In this document: positions 17,667 to 27,680 of the stretch, piece by piece
Layout: each line of letters starts with the position of its first letter
Numbering within the stretch: the first letter of the stretch is position 1
Notes under the pieces: generated by a model
Seen by the model: only the letters and a program-made list of their open reading frames with translations
Databases searched by the model: none
Told to the model about the DNA's origin: nothing
NCBI GenBank assembly: GCA_020721065.1
Contig: DYNM01000013.1
Location: forward strand, 20,279 to 84,278
Source: Thiocystis violascens
Lineage (GTDB): Bacteria; Pseudomonadota; Gammaproteobacteria; Chromatiales; Chromatiaceae
Length of the DNA: 64,000 bases
Direction of reading: 5' to 3'
Position numbers and translations under genes: made by a program

Positions 17667-20345
17667 ATGCGTTTGTCCGATATTGATCAATTATTTACTC
17701 CCAGCGCCGTCGCCGTATTTGGTGCCAGCGATAGCGATGGCTCCATCGGTGGGCTGGTGTTTCGCAACCTGCTCGCGGGCGGTTTTAGCGGGCATTGTTA
17801 CGCGATCAATCCGAAATATGAGGAGGTCGCCGATCAACCTTGTTATCCCAATTTGAAGGCGCTGGATAAGCAGATTGATCTGGCGCTGATTGCCGCGCCA
17901 GCCGAAGCGGTGGCGGCAATTCTCGATCAATGCGGCAGTTACGGCGTCAAGGTCGCGGTGGTGCATTCCGCTGGTTTTGGTGAGCACGGCGAGCGCGGAG
18001 TGGTGCTGCAAGAAAAGATGGTGGAAGCAGCGCGGCGCAATCACATTCGGGCGCTCGGCCCCAACTGCCTCGGCGTGATGCGCCCGCAGCACGGCTTAAA
18101 TGCCAGCGTCGGGCAGGATTTGCCGCACTCCGGCAACGTCGCGCTGGTGTCGCAGTCGGGCGCGATTTGCACGGCGATGATTGACTGGTCAGAACGGCGC
18201 AAGGTGGGATTTTCTGCCGTCGTGTCGCTGGGCGCAGCGGCTGATGTCGATTTTGGCGACATTCTCGATTACCTCGCGCTCGACACCCAAACGCAGTGCA
18301 TCTTGTTGTATGTCGAAGGAATTCGTCATGCGCGGCATTTTATGAGCGGGTTGCGAGCGGCAGCGCGACTCAAGCCGGTGATCGTCGTCAAAGCCGGTCG
18401 CCATCCCGCTGGCACCCGTGCGATCAAATCGCACACCGGCGGATTTGTCGGTTCGCCAGACGTATTCCGCGCCGTCACCGAGCGAGCGGGTGTGGTGCAG
18501 GTGTCTGATTTAGATCAACTGTTTGCGGCAGCGCAGGTGTTTGGCACGCGGCGACGGCTGGCGGGAGATCGCATCGCCATCATCACCAACGGCGGCGGTC
18601 CCGGCGTGTTGGCGGCAGATCGGATGGTGGAATTGGGCTTGACGCTGGCGCAGTTCGGCGACGCGACGCGGCAGACGTTGGAGCAGGGTTTGCCCGGATA
18701 TTGGTCACACGGCAATCCGGTGGACATCATCGGCGACGCGCCGCCGGAGCGGTATCGGCTGGCGCTGGATGCGTGTCTGGCTGACAGCGAAGTGGACGGC
18801 GTGTTGTGCATTCTCGCGCCGCTGGTATTTGGCGATCCGGTGGCGGCTGCCGAGCAGGTGATCGCCGCTGCCAAAGCCAGCCGGAAACCGATTTTGGCGT
18901 GTTGGATGGGCGGCAAGCGGGTGGCTGAAGCGCAGGCGCTGTTGGCGGAGCACGATGTGCCGCAATTCGACAGCCCCGAAGCTGCGGCCGAGGCGTTTTC
19001 ATTTCTCGCCGTGTATCACCGCAATCAAAAATTGCTGATGCAATCGCCGGCGCCGCTCTCGCATGAAAACCCGCCGGATGTGGAAGGAGCGCGGTTGATT
19101 ATTGAGGGCGTGATGGCGGAAGGGCGCAAAACGCTGGGCACGGTGGAGGCCAAAGCGATTCTGGCGTCGTTTCAAATTCCGACCATGCAGGCGGTGCTCA
19201 CGCGCACCCCGAATGAGGCGCTGATGGCGGCGGAAATGCTGGGGTTTCCGGTGGTGATGAAGCTCAATGCGCCTGATTTAGAACATAAATCTGACGTAGA
19301 CGGTGTGCGCTTGAATATCGACGACGCGCAGTCGGTGCGGCGCATTTTCAGCGAGATCATCGACCGCGCTAAACGGCTGCGCCCGGAGCTGCGGTTGGAG
19401 GGCATCACTGTTGAGCACATGGCGTCCACTCGCGCTGCCCGTGAGCTGATGATTGGCGTGTTCCGCGACAAAATTTTTGGGCCGGTGATTAGTTTTGGCG
19501 CAGGTGGCACGAAAGAAGAAGTGCTGGCGGATCGGGCGCTAGGATTGCCGCCGCTCAACGCTTTTATTACAGAAACAATGATTGATCACACGCGCATCGT
19601 GCGTTTAATGGGCGCGTTTGGGAATATGCCGCCGATGAATCGGGTCGCGTTGGCAAAAATTCTCCAGCGCGTTTCAGAAATGGTCTGCGAATTACCGGAA
19701 ATTATTCGCATGGACATCAATCCGTTAATTGGCAACGATAAAGAAGTGATTGCAGTTGATGCGCGAATTCAAGTTGAGTATCGCCCACCGCAGCAGACAA
19801 CCTATGGTCACATGGCGATTCATCCGTATCCGAGTCATTTAATTGAACGGGTGCAATTGCCAGACGGTAAAGATTTAGTGATTCGCCCGATTCGCCCGGA
19901 AGATGCCGAATTAGAACAGGAATTTGTGCGCGGATTGTCGGAGCAAACCAAATACTTTCGTTTTATGCAGACGATTAAAGAATTATCGCCAGAAATGCTG
20001 GTACGGTTTACGCAAATTGATTACGACCGTGAAATGGCGTTAATTGGCGTGATTGAACAAGATGGCGCAGAAGTGGAAGTCGGCGTGGCGCGATATATGA
20101 CACGCCCGGGCGGTGAAGATTGTGAGTTTGCGATTGTTGTTTCTGATCACTGGCGCAATTTAGGCATTGGCGCACGGTTAATGCGATCTTTGATGCAAAA
20201 TGCGCGGTCGCGGGGATTGCGCGTGATGGATGGTGAAGTATTAACGGCGAATACGCGAATGCTGGCGCTGGTTAAATCGTTGGGATTTCGGATTGAAAGC
20301 GATCCGCAAGATTTAGCGATTAAATTGGTGAGCAAGGTGTTATAA
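17667..20345 (+). CDS. Pat/PatZ-type protein lysine acetyltransferase (ADP-forming acyl-CoA ligase-like)
   Basis: This 892-residue protein matches the layout of Salmonella Pat and E. coli PatZ. A CoA-binding Rossmann domain (about 1-130, AVFGASDSDGSIGG) comes first, then succinyl-CoA-ligase-like flavodoxin domains (LGPNCLGVM, SQSGAICTAM, GGGPGVLAAD), an ATP-grasp domain (about 480-710, with FPVVMKLNAPDLEHKSDVDGV) and a C-terminal GNAT domain (about 730-885, VSDHWRNLGIGARLM). Pat acetylates acetyl-CoA synthetase and other enzymes. The ligase part has lost or changed activity in PatZ, and I cannot tell here. The first part is GC-rich and the GNAT part much closer to 50%. It is flanked upstream by a repeat and downstream by an AT-rich gap. 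Confidence 0.9.
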   Translation: MRLSDIDQLFTPSAVAVFGASDSDGSIGGLVFRNLLAGGFSGHCYAINPKYEEVADQPCYPNLKALDKQIDLALIAAPAEAVAAILDQCGSYGVKVAVVHSAGFGEHGERGVVLQEKMVEAARRNHIRALGPNCLGVMRPQHGLNASVGQDLPHSGNVALVSQSGAICTAMIDWSERRKVGFSAVVSLGAAADVDFGDILDYLALDTQTQCILLYVEGIRHARHFMSGLRAAARLKPVIVVKAGRHPAGTRAIKSHTGGFVGSPDVFRAVTERAGVVQVSDLDQLFAAAQVFGTRRRLAGDRIAIITNGGGPGVLAADRMVELGLTLAQFGDATRQTLEQGLPGYWSHGNPVDIIGDAPPERYRLALDACLADSEVDGVLCILAPLVFGDPVAAAEQVIAAAKASRKPILACWMGGKRVAEAQALLAEHDVPQFDSPEAAAEAFSFLAVYHRNQKLLMQSPAPLSHENPPDVEGARLIIEGVMAEGRKTLGTVEAKAILASFQIPTMQAVLTRTPNEALMAAEMLGFPVVMKLNAPDLEHKSDVDGVRLNIDDAQSVRRIFSEIIDRAKRLRPELRLEGITVEHMASTRAARELMIGVFRDKIFGPVISFGAGGTKEEVLADRALGLPPLNAFITETMIDHTRIVRLMGAFGNMPPMNRVALAKILQRVSEMVCELPEIIRMDINPLIGNDKEVIAVDARIQVEYRPPQQTTYGHMAIHPYPSHLIERVQLPDGKDLVIRPIRPEDAELEQEFVRGLSEQTKYFRFMQTIKELSPEMLVRFTQIDYDREMALIGVIEQDGAEVEVGVARYMTRPGGEDCEFAIVVSDHWRNLGIGARLMRSLMQNARSRGLRVMDGEVLTANTRMLALVKSLGFRIESDPQDLAIKLVSKVL

Positions 20346-20767
20346 AAAATGTTTGCAGTGCCTCGGTCATTCGGGGCATTGGCAGAATTGATTTCAGCAA
20401 CAGGTTTTCGTGTGTAGAAAACATTTTCATCGAAGTGATTTATTTTGAATTTGCAGGTTTAGTTTAGTCGTGAATAAACAGCAAAACTGTAAGGTTGAAT
20501 CAAAAAAGTTCAGTGGGTTTTTTAATGTATCGTTTGTTGAAAAAGGGTTAATCTAAAAAAAAGATTTTCACTCCAAAGTAAGTAATAAACACATTTTTTA
20601 GTTTGAACTGAAAACCGAATGAAGTTTATTTTGAAGGTGGATTTAAACATGCGGCGTTCTAAAAAAAACAAAAAATTAAACTTTAAACAACTAACTTAAA
20701 AAAACAATCTCAGACGCAAATTAACCCAAAAAAGAATTAAAATCAAAATCAACCAATTTTTGTTTTC

Positions 20768-20800
20768 TAATTTTAATTTTTAAATTAAAAATTAAAATTA
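20768..20800. repeat. Perfect 33-nt AT-only palindrome
   Basis: Two 16-base arms, TAATTTTAATTTTTAA and its exact complement, flank a single A. The structure is made only of A and T and would extrude a cruciform or form an RNA hairpin of 16 pairs. It could be a recombination relic, a protein-binding site or chance in an AT-rich stretch, although perfection over 16 pairs argues against pure chance. Confidence 0.8.
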
Positions 20801-20861
20801 ACTTAAATATGTAATCTAACTTAAAATGTAAGTTTTATTTTTAAACCCTTGTTTTGGTAAC

Positions 20862-20893
20862 CCCCCCAAACCCCCCCTTTTTTAAGGGAGGGG
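20862..20893. repeat. Dispersed C6/G6-stem element, diverged copy
   Basis: Read on the minus strand it is CCCCTCCCTTAAAAAAGG followed by more G, TTT and a second G7 run. This is the same plan as the copies at 12000 and 22399. It lies 10 bases beyond the der stop codon, on the downstream side of der, and may work as its terminator or 3' stabiliser. Confidence 0.7.
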
Positions 20894-20903
20894 AATTAAA
20901 TTC

Positions 20904-22295
20904 CTACTTTTTTCGATTTGTAAAATCTTTTAATCGCTGGCGCTGTTTAATTTGATGCGGCGTAAGTTTGTTTTTCCGCCCTTGAAAAGGATTGCTACTG
21001 GTTTTGAATTCCAATCGCAACGGCGTTCCCAATAAATTTAATTCTTTACGAAAACGATTGATGAGATAACGCCGATATGTTTCTGGCACCAATTCAGTTT
21101 GATTGCCGTGAATCACGATAATCGGCGGATTGCGCCCGCCCTGATGCGCATAGCGTAACTTAATCCGCCGCCCGTGTACTAACGGCGGTTGATGTTCCTG
21201 CACCGCAGCTTCCAACATCCGCGTCAAAATCGGCGTTCCCAAATCGCGGGTCGCGTTAGCGTAAGCGCGATCCACCTCATCTAGCAATAGCCCCACGCCG
21301 CTGCCGTGCAACGCCGAAATCAGATGTTGCTTGGCGAAATCCAAAAACGCCAACTTGCGCACAAATTCGCTTTTCACCCGCTCGCGCTCTTCAACTGACA
21401 GCCCGTCCCACTTGTTGACCGCCACCACCAGCGCCCGTCCGCTGTCGATGATGTGACCTGCCAGCGTCGCGTCCTGCTCACCAATGCCCTGATGTGCATC
21501 CAGCACCAAAATGATCACATTTGCTGCTGCAATTGCTTGTAACGTTTTGATCACGCTAAATTTTTCAATTGCATCGTGAACTCGCGCCCGTCGCCGCAAA
21601 CCCGCAGTATCGATCAACGTGTAGTGCCGCCCCAGCCGTTCAAACGGGATAAAAATACTGTCGCGGGTGGTGCCGGGCAGATCAAACGTCACCACCCGTT
21701 CTTCACCAAGCAAGCGATTGATTAACGTCGATTTTCCCGCATTCGGACGCCCAACAACCGCCACGCGCACCCCGTCCGCTGTCGGCGCGGGATCGCTGTC
21801 AGCGTCTGGCAACTGCGCAAACACCAGCTCCAGCAGCTCGCGGATGCCGTGTCCCTGCGTTGACGACACCGGCAGCGGCTCGCCCAGCCCCAGCCGATGA
21901 AACTCAGCCGCAGCGATGGCGCTATTGGTGGAATCACTTTTATTGACCACCAGCGTGATCGGCTTGCCGAAGCGCCGCAGCCGCTGCCCGATCTCAAAAT
22001 CTTCTGGCGTACAGCCATCGCGGGCATCGACCAAAAATAACAGATGATCGGCTTCGTCCACCGCCAGCAACACTTGCCGCTCCATCAGCGCCTCAACGCC
22101 TTCAGGAGCTGTGCCGATGCCGCCGGTGTCCACGATCACATACGGACGCGGACCGCCCTGACCGACGCCGTATTGGCGATCACGGGTCAAACCCGGAAAG
22201 TCCGCTACCAACGCATCGCGGGTGTGGGTCAGGCGATTAAACAAGGTCGATTTACCGACATTCGGACGACCAATCAGGGTGATCACAGGCAACAT
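20904..22295 (-). CDS. der: Ribosome-assembly GTPase Der (EngA)
   Basis: Der has two tandem GTPase domains and a C-terminal KH-like domain and is needed for 50S subunit maturation. G1 motifs GRPNVGKS (about residues 9-16) and GRPNAGKS (about 185) are both intact, as are [12 protein letters not shown] and DLPGTTRDS switch regions and the NKSD and NKWD specificity motifs. The C-terminal part ([22 protein letters not shown]) is typical. The ATG at 22295 gives 463 residues and the standard opening [14 protein letters not shown]; an in-frame start seven codons earlier exists but is unlikely. It is last in the minus-strand core block, 29 bases after bamB. Confidence 0.96.
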   Translation of the reverse strand: MLPVITLIGRPNVGKSTLFNRLTHTRDALVADFPGLTRDRQYGVGQGGPRPYVIVDTGGIGTAPEGVEALMERQVLLAVDEADHLLFLVDARDGCTPEDFEIGQRLRRFGKPITLVVNKSDSTNSAIAAAEFHRLGLGEPLPVSSTQGHGIRELLELVFAQLPDADSDPAPTADGVRVAVVGRPNAGKSTLINRLLGEERVVTFDLPGTTRDSIFIPFERLGRHYTLIDTAGLRRRARVHDAIEKFSVIKTLQAIAAANVIILVLDAHQGIGEQDATLAGHIIDSGRALVVAVNKWDGLSVEERERVKSEFVRKLAFLDFAKQHLISALHGSGVGLLLDEVDRAYANATRDLGTPILTRMLEAAVQEHQPPLVHGRRIKLRYAHQGGRNPPIIVIHGNQTELVPETYRRYLINRFRKELNLLGTPLRLEFKTSSNPFQGRKNKLTPHQIKQRQRLKDFTNRKK

Positions 22296-22324
22296 GGTTT
22301 GAATACTCGATAACAAACAGGCGT

Positions 22325-23653
22325 TTAATGCGCCGGAGCGGGATTAGTTTTAGCGACCGGCGCAGGTGTTTTAGCTGGCGCAGGCGGCGACGCACTTTGC
22401 CCCCCTTTGAAAAAGGGGGGTTGGGGGGATTTGAAATCAGGCAGTTGGCTGGATTTAAGCGCGGCAGCTTGAGATTTCAGCACCGTCAGCGCCGCCAACG
22501 TCCCATCGTCGGCATAAACATACAGGCGACCATCTGCCAGCAGCGGACGCGCCGTGATACCCGCTGTTTTGGTGAGCCGCAGCCGCCCAACCAACCGTCC
22601 ATCGCCTTGATCAAGCACATGCAGATAACCCTCCACATCGCCGACCACCAGCCACTGCTCAACCACCGTCGGCGCAGTTAATTGACGATAACGCAGCGCG
22701 TCCTGTTTCCAGCGTCCTGCGCCCGTGCCCAACTCCGCGCTCCAGACTTGATCTTGCGAATCGGTGATCAACAAATCATCACCAGCGACCGCCAGCCCCG
22801 CGTATGCCGACAACTCACGCCGCCAGCGCACCGTGCCGGTCAGCACGTCCACTGCCGCCAAATCACCGTGATATGAACCGACGTAAATCTGGTCATCAAC
22901 CAGCAGCGGATCGGCGTCAAGGTCAGCAATTCGCGCCAGCTCAGAACGACCGCTAGGGCGTGAAATCACCACTTCCCACAACGGCGTCCCGTCGTGCGGA
23001 TCAAGTTTGACCAACTTGCCGCTGGATAAACCGACAACCACTCCGCTCGGCGTCAGCGTTGGCGTACTGCTGCCGCGCAACGTCAGCACTGGCGCGGGAT
23101 AGTTGACATGCCAGCGTTCTTGACCAGTCGCCGCGTCAAGTGCGTAGAGCGTGTCATCCAACGTGTGAACGCAAATCGCCTCCGCGCTGATCGACCTCGG
23201 CACCGATAACACCTCGCTGCCGAGCTGATGTCGCCACAGCTCATGCCCATCGGTGAGCGCCAGCGCCACCACTTCACCCTGACTGGTGCCCAACACCAAT
23301 CGCTCACCTGCCACCGCCGGACCGCCGCTGAATGCCAAACCCGTCTCGCGCTGCCACAGCGTCCGCCCACTGTCAGCATCCACCGCCGCAATGCGTCCGC
23401 TGGCGTCAGCGACATACAAGCGCCCGCCGTGCAGCGCCGGCACCAGATACAGCCGCCGCCCTTCCGTGCCACGAGTCGGGCGCACCGACCAGCGCGGCGT
23501 CAGCGTCACCTCCGCCGTCAGCGCCGTTAATTCCGTTGGTGGTGTTGGATTTTTATCTTGACCAAACCAAGGCACCGAGCTGCAACCGCTCAACGCGCCA
23601 ATTAAAATGAGCGCCGCGATGCGAAAAATTCCCGACCTGCGTTGGAATTTCAT
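22325..23653 (-). CDS. bamB: Outer membrane assembly lipoprotein BamB with a repeat-encoded tail
   Basis: BamB is the beta-propeller lipoprotein of the BAM complex that folds outer-membrane proteins. The lipobox LSGCSS (Cys near residue 24) follows a basic, hydrophobic leader. PQQ-like propeller repeats ([50 protein letters not shown]) run to about residue 390. The protein has 442 residues against roughly 390 in E. coli. The extra C-terminal part contains [12 protein letters not shown], encoded exactly by a dispersed C6/G6 element (22399-22432), followed by a Pro/Ala-rich end. The core should work normally. It follows yfgM after a gap filled by another repeat. Confidence 0.94.
   Translation of the reverse strand: MKFQRRSGIFRIAALILIGALSGCSSVPWFGQDKNPTPPTELTALTAEVTLTPRWSVRPTRGTEGRRLYLVPALHGGRLYVADASGRIAAVDADSGRTLWQRETGLAFSGGPAVAGERLVLGTSQGEVVALALTDGHELWRHQLGSEVLSVPRSISAEAICVHTLDDTLYALDAATGQERWHVNYPAPVLTLRGSSTPTLTPSGVVVGLSSGKLVKLDPHDGTPLWEVVISRPSGRSELARIADLDADPLLVDDQIYVGSYHGDLAAVDVLTGTVRWRRELSAYAGLAVAGDDLLITDSQDQVWSAELGTGAGRWKQDALRYRQLTAPTVVEQWLVVGDVEGYLHVLDQGDGRLVGRLRLTKTAGITARPLLADGRLYVYADDGTLAALTVLKSQAAALKSSQLPDFKSPQPPFFKGGQSASPPAPAKTPAPVAKTNPAPAH
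22399..22432. repeat. Dispersed C6/G6-stem element inside bamB, copy 2
   Basis: This 34-base stretch is identical to the intergenic copy at 12000-12033 and is inserted in frame near the 3' end of bamB. On the coding strand it reads through as [14 protein letters not shown] sequence. The flanking bases differ from copy 1, as expected for a moved or independently copied element. Confidence 0.9.
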
Positions 23654-23694
23654 GTGCCTCTGATCCGTCGTGAATGTTCAATAAAAATGGTCAT

Positions 23695-23769
23695 TAAAAA
23701 GTTGTCAGTTGTCAGTGAAACGCTGTTTTTTTACCGACAACTGACAACTGAAACACTGACAACTTTTTC
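23695..23769. repeat. Dispersed heptamer inverted-repeat element, copy C
   Basis: The left arm AAAAAGTTGTCAGTTGTCAG and the right arm CCGACAACTGACAACTGAA plus ACTGACAACTTTTT are inverted copies around a short T-rich centre. It occupies most of the gap between yfgM and bamB. Its flanking A5 and T5 runs could make a bidirectional terminator-like hairpin within the block. Confidence 0.85.
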
Positions 23770-24402
23770 TCAACTCGCCGGTGGCAAATTGTCGCGTTTC
23801 AAGCGCACCAATTCCGCCAAACCGCAGCCCTGCGCCAGCGCCTGTTCATACGCCACCCGCGCTCCGGCACTGTCACCGCGCCCAACTGCCACATCGCCGC
23901 GCACCGCCGCAAACGCTCCCGCAAATGCCGGACTCTGATCGTGTGCTGCGATGGTCGCCGCCGCCGCATCCCATTGTTTTTCAGCAACTTGAATCCGCGC
24001 CAACCGCAGCGCAGCGATGGTTGCAAACGCCGGATCAGGAGCGGTCGCCAGCGCCTGTTGCAGCGCCGTGATCGCTCCCGCCACATCGCCCGTTTCATAC
24101 AACGCTTTGGCTGCCACCAAATCGCTCAAACTGGCGTAAGCGGTTGAATTAAAATCATCTTTTAGCGCCGCCACTGCGGAAGTGAGCGCCGTCGTGCCCT
24201 CAGCATCCGCCGCCGTCACGACCTGCTCAAATGCCGCAGATGCCGCGCTCGCCACGCGCTGTTGATGGTCAACCCACAGTCGCCAACCCGAAATCGCGCC
24301 CAAACCCAGCACGGTGCCGGCAATCACGGATAAACCATTTTCTTTCCACCATTTTTTAATGGCTTCTACTTTTTCTTCATCGGTTTCGTAACTCAAAATC
24401 AT
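23770..24402 (-). CDS. yfgM: YfgM-family SecYEG-associated membrane protein
   Basis: The 210-residue protein opens with YETDEEKVEAIKKWWKENG, the signature of YfgM, followed by one membrane helix (GLSVIAGTVLGLGAISGW) and a periplasmic TPR-like domain. In E. coli YfgM associates with SecYEG and PpiD and helps hand over secreted proteins. Its place between hisS and bamB is the conserved one. It lies 20 bases after hisS on the same strand, so co-transcription is expected. Confidence 0.92.
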   Translation of the reverse strand: MILSYETDEEKVEAIKKWWKENGLSVIAGTVLGLGAISGWRLWVDHQQRVASAASAAFEQVVTAADAEGTTALTSAVAALKDDFNSTAYASLSDLVAAKALYETGDVAGAITALQQALATAPDPAFATIAALRLARIQVAEKQWDAAAATIAAHDQSPAFAGAFAAVRGDVAVGRGDSAGARVAYEQALAQGCGLAELVRLKRDNLPPAS

Positions 24403-24422
24403 CTCCGTCGCAGTGCGTTTTT

Positions 24423-25691
24423 TTATGCCGTTAAATGCGCAGTTAAAAATGCGGTCAATTCTTCAAAAGTGAATAACTGTTGTTCAGAATCCAATCGCAA
24501 TGATTTCAACCCAAAGCGATTCTCTGCCAATTCCGTTTCACCCAGCACCAGCGCAAATTGCGCCCCGCTTTTATCGGCTTTTTTGAATTGATTTTTGAAA
24601 TTGCCGCCGCCGCAATTGGTCAACATCCGCAAGCCCGGCACCGCGTCGCGCAGCCGTTCTGCCACCACCGGCGCAGCCTGCTGCGCTGCCGCGCCAACTG
24701 CGACCAAATAGACATCGACCGCAGCGTCCGGTTGCGCTCCAGCGGCTGCCAGCATTTCCACCAGTCGCTCTAAACCCATCGCAAAACCAATCGCCGGTAC
24801 CGATTTGCCGCCCAATTGCGCCACCAAACCATCGTAGCGCCCGCCCGCGCAGACCGTGCCCTGTGCGCCGAGCGCGTCCGTGACCCACTCAAACACGGTG
24901 CGGTTGTAATAATCCAAACCGCGCACCAAACGCGGATTGAGTTGATAACGCACACCAGCCGCGTCGAGTCCGGCGCAAATTTGCTCAAAATGGCTGCGCG
25001 TCTCCGCGCCCAGATGTGCCAATAACGTGGGAGCGCCAGCGACGATCTCCTGCGTTGCCGGATGTTTGGAATCCAGCACCCGCAGCGGATTGGTGGTCAA
25101 ACGGCGCTGGCTGTCGGCATCAAGCTGATCGGCGTGGGCGCTGAGATAAGTGACCAATTGCGCCCGATACGCCGCCCGTTCCTCAGCATCGCCGAGCGAG
25201 TTGAGTTCCAAGCGTAAATCGGTCAAGCCCAGCCGTCGCCACAGCCGCGCCGTCAGCAACATCAATTCCAAATCAATCTCCGCGCCAGCCAGCCCAAAAG
25301 TCTCAACGCCGATCTGGTGAAATTGGCGATAACGACCGCGCTGCGGGCGCTCGTAACGGAACATCGCGCCGCGATACCACAGGCGCTGCGGCTGGATGAG
25401 CAGCCCGTGCTCTAGCGCGGCGCGGACGCAGCTTGCCGTTCCTTCGGGGCGCAAGCTCAGGCTGTCACCGTTGCGGTCATCAAAGCTGTACATCTCCTTT
25501 TCAACGATGTCAGTCACCGCGCCAATGGCACGGTGAAACAGCGCCGTCACCTCCACCAGCGGCGTGCGAATTTCCGCGTAACCGTAGCTGGTCACGACCT
25601 CGCGCACGGTGTCTTCCACGTGCTGCCAGAGCGCCACCTGCGCCGGCAAGATGTCGTGCATTCCGCGAATTGCTTGCAGAGATTTAGTCAT
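24423..25691 (-). CDS. hisS: Histidine--tRNA ligase
   Basis: HisS is a class II synthetase that charges tRNA-His. The ATG at 25691 gives 422 residues, the usual length, and the standard opening [13 protein letters not shown]. Motif 2 is [15 protein letters not shown], the His-specific signatures are [15 protein letters not shown] and [14 protein letters not shown], and motif 3 is [11 protein letters not shown]-terminal anticodon-binding domain follows. Its start overlaps the end of rodZ by eight bases. In E. coli ispG lies between these two genes; here it is missing. Confidence 0.96.
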   Translation of the reverse strand: MTKSLQAIRGMHDILPAQVALWQHVEDTVREVVTSYGYAEIRTPLVEVTALFHRAIGAVTDIVEKEMYSFDDRNGDSLSLRPEGTASCVRAALEHGLLIQPQRLWYRGAMFRYERPQRGRYRQFHQIGVETFGLAGAEIDLELMLLTARLWRRLGLTDLRLELNSLGDAEERAAYRAQLVTYLSAHADQLDADSQRRLTTNPLRVLDSKHPATQEIVAGAPTLLAHLGAETRSHFEQICAGLDAAGVRYQLNPRLVRGLDYYNRTVFEWVTDALGAQGTVCAGGRYDGLVAQLGGKSVPAIGFAMGLERLVEMLAAAGAQPDAAVDVYLVAVGAAAQQAAPVVAERLRDAVPGLRMLTNCGGGNFKNQFKKADKSGAQFALVLGETELAENRFGLKSLRLDSEQQLFTFEELTAFLTAHLTA

Positions 25692-26784
25692 ATTCAGGAG
25701 TCGTCGCAGTTGTGGAATCAGCGGCAGCATCAGCCGCCGCTGCGGGCGCAAGCGGCAACGTGAACCGCGCCACGTTGCCCCGCGCATGAGCCATCACATC
25801 AAACGGTTCGCCATTCACCGTCACATTGACCGCGTTGGCTTTGCCGATGATGAACTGATATGGCGGCTGCCCGGTCAGCTCGCGCCGCTCGCCTTCGCGG
25901 ATTTTGCCGGTAAGCACGGTGCGTCCATTGCCGCCGGTGACACTCAACCACGCCGTCTTCATAAATTCCACTGTCACCTCCAGCGGCGCAACTGCTGCCG
26001 GAGCGGTTGTTTCTGCGCCAACGGTCGGCGCAGATGACGTGCTTGCGGCAACCTCAGCGGGTGGCGCGGGTTCCGACGTGGCTGGTGATGACGCCGGTGC
26101 CGAAGTGACCGCTGCTGGCGCAGGTGCAGCAGCAGCCGGTGCCGCGTCAGCTTCATTTTGAATGGGCGGGAGTTGAGATTGAGCTGCGTTTTCCGCCGTC
26201 TGTTCAACTGCTGCTTCAAACAACGTGGGCGCGAGATCAGCACGAAAATACCAACCCAGCGCCAGCACCGGCAGCAGTGCGCCCACGATCAACAACAGCG
26301 TCGTGTTACTGCGTGTTGTGGCGACAACCGGCTCTGCTGCTGGAAACGTTGGGAGCACAATCGGCGGCGGTGCGGCTGGCGCGATGCTGACGGGCGCAGG
26401 TGGCAATGTTGGAAGTGGCGCTGGCGTCAGCTCCAACGGTGCAGCAGGCGCTGGCGTCAACTCTGGCTCCGGCGTCACTGGCGCTGGCGGGGTGACATCA
26501 GAACGGGTGCTGGCGTAATACGCTTGCAGCAGCGGCTCGGCATCCACTTCCAACAGCCGTGCATAGTTGCGCAGATAACCGGCGACGTAGACCGCCGCTG
26601 GCAGTTCTTCATAACGACCCTGTTCCAGCGCGTCCACCACATCCTTGCGCAGGTGCAGTTGGGTGGCGACGCGCTCGAGTTCGAGACCTCGTGATTGCCG
26701 CTCGCGCTGGAGGTGTTGACCGGGGCGCTCGGCAGGATCGACGCGGGCAGGTGCCGCTGTTTCGATCACATTCAATGCGTTCAT
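25684..26784 (-). CDS. rodZ: Cytoskeletal protein RodZ
   Basis: RodZ links MreB filaments to the cell wall machinery and sets rod shape. An N-terminal helix-turn-helix domain (about residues 20-95, [20 protein letters not shown] and [14 protein letters not shown]) is followed by a long Pro/Ala linker, one membrane helix (about 155-175), a second low-complexity linker, and a periplasmic DUF4115 domain ([17 protein letters not shown] and [19 protein letters not shown]). The ATG at 26784 is preferred because GGAA lies eight bases before it; an in-frame ATG four codons earlier has no such site. It lies between pilW and hisS as in other gammaproteobacteria. Confidence 0.93.
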   Translation of the reverse strand: MNALNVIETAAPARVDPAERPGQHLQRERQSRGLELERVATQLHLRKDVVDALEQGRYEELPAAVYVAGYLRNYARLLEVDAEPLLQAYYASTRSDVTPPAPVTPEPELTPAPAAPLELTPAPLPTLPPAPVSIAPAAPPPIVLPTFPAAEPVVATTRSNTTLLLIVGALLPVLALGWYFRADLAPTLFEAAVEQTAENAAQSQLPPIQNEADAAPAAAAPAPAAVTSAPASSPATSEPAPPAEVAASTSSAPTVGAETTAPAAVAPLEVTVEFMKTAWLSVTGGNGRTVLTGKIREGERRELTGQPPYQFIIGKANAVNVTVNGEPFDVMAHARGNVARFTLPLAPAAAADAAADSTTATTPEYD

Positions 26785-26890
26785 CAGTGTTTCCATTTCT
26801 GCGAAAAATCCCAGCCAACGGACTGGGAATAAAAAAAGCGGGTCGCCTCAAAAATGGCGCTGGTTCAAAGCAGTGGCAGATGCCGCAGGC

Positions 26891-27679
26891 TCACAAATTA
26901 CCGGATTTGGTGATGGGCGCGGTGGGGAAATTTTTGTGCAGCGCCTGTGCATAATTGCTGGCGCGTTTGCGGTTGCCCAACTGCTGCTCCACCGTAACGC
27001 CCAGCGTCAGCGCCTGATAAGCAGTGGCGGGAGTGCGCACAGTTGCGGGTTCAAAATAACGATCTAAATAGCCTTTAGCAGCTTTGGTATCACCGCGTCG
27101 CTGCGCGAGGTCTGCCAACTTCACCAGCGCCGGACCAAAACTCGGATTGCCGACTAACGCAGCTTGATAATGCGTCGCTGCTTTTGCCAGATCACCGGCT
27201 TGGACGGCGCAATTGCCGGCGTTGGTCAGCGCCAGCCATGGTGTGGCATACAGCGGATTGGCGAGCGCCTTTTGAAACTGCGTCTCGGCTTCGGCGTAAT
27301 GTTTTTGGCGACATTCATACGCACCATAGGCATAACGCACGTCGGAATTGTTGGGCGCGAGCGCGATAGCGCGGTCGTAATGTTCCTTGGCCTGCGCTGC
27401 TTGCCCGATTTCTTCGTATAAAAACGCCGCCCAAACATGCGCACGCGGATAGCTTTTATCGGCTTCCAACGCCTGCTGCGCTCGCCGAAACGCGACATCA
27501 GTTTGACCCCGGTTGTAGTACTCCTCCGCCATGCGGACATACAGCTCCGCCGGGCTATCTTCCGGGTCTAAACCCAACGCCTCATCAGTGTGCTGCGTCT
27601 GCTTTTTGAGACCGCCGCAAGCCACCACCCCGCAGCACAATCCCAGCATCAACAAGCGTCGCATTTGCGCTGTGTTCAT
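26891..27679 (-). CDS. pilW: Type IV pilus biogenesis lipoprotein PilW/PilF
   Basis: This 262-residue TPR lipoprotein has the lipobox VVACGG (Cys near residue 21) and about five TPR repeats (AELYVRMAEEYYNRGQTDVA, PRAHVWAAFLYEEIGQ, SDVRYAYGAYECRQKHYAEA). PilF/PilW sits in the outer membrane and assembles the PilQ secretin of type IV pili. The order rlmN-pilW-rodZ is the conserved one and secures the name. The start lies two bases after the rlmN stop. No other pilus gene is adjacent, although a GspE-type ATPase is encoded nearby at 29417. Confidence 0.92.
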   Translation of the reverse strand: MNTAQMRRLLMLGLCCGVVACGGLKKQTQHTDEALGLDPEDSPAELYVRMAEEYYNRGQTDVAFRRAQQALEADKSYPRAHVWAAFLYEEIGQAAQAKEHYDRAIALAPNNSDVRYAYGAYECRQKHYAEAETQFQKALANPLYATPWLALTNAGNCAVQAGDLAKAATHYQAALVGNPSFGPALVKLADLAQRRGDTKAAKGYLDRYFEPATVRTPATAYQALTLGVTVEQQLGNRKRASNYAQALHKNFPTAPITKSGNL

Positions 27680-27680
27680 T

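Larger units (their letters stand above)
20346..20903. other. AT-rich intergenic region without a recognisable gene
   Basis: This 558-base gap is clearly richer in A and T than the flanks, with many A and T runs. A short hairpin (TGCCTCG with CGGGGCA, 20357-20376) follows pat but has no T run. Further on are the perfect AT palindrome and a C7/G-run element just before the end of der. I find no credible reading frame. Confidence 0.7.

Noticed and set aside
20357..20376. Hairpin after pat as a terminator
   Set aside because: The stem is short, includes a G-T pair and is not followed by a T run.
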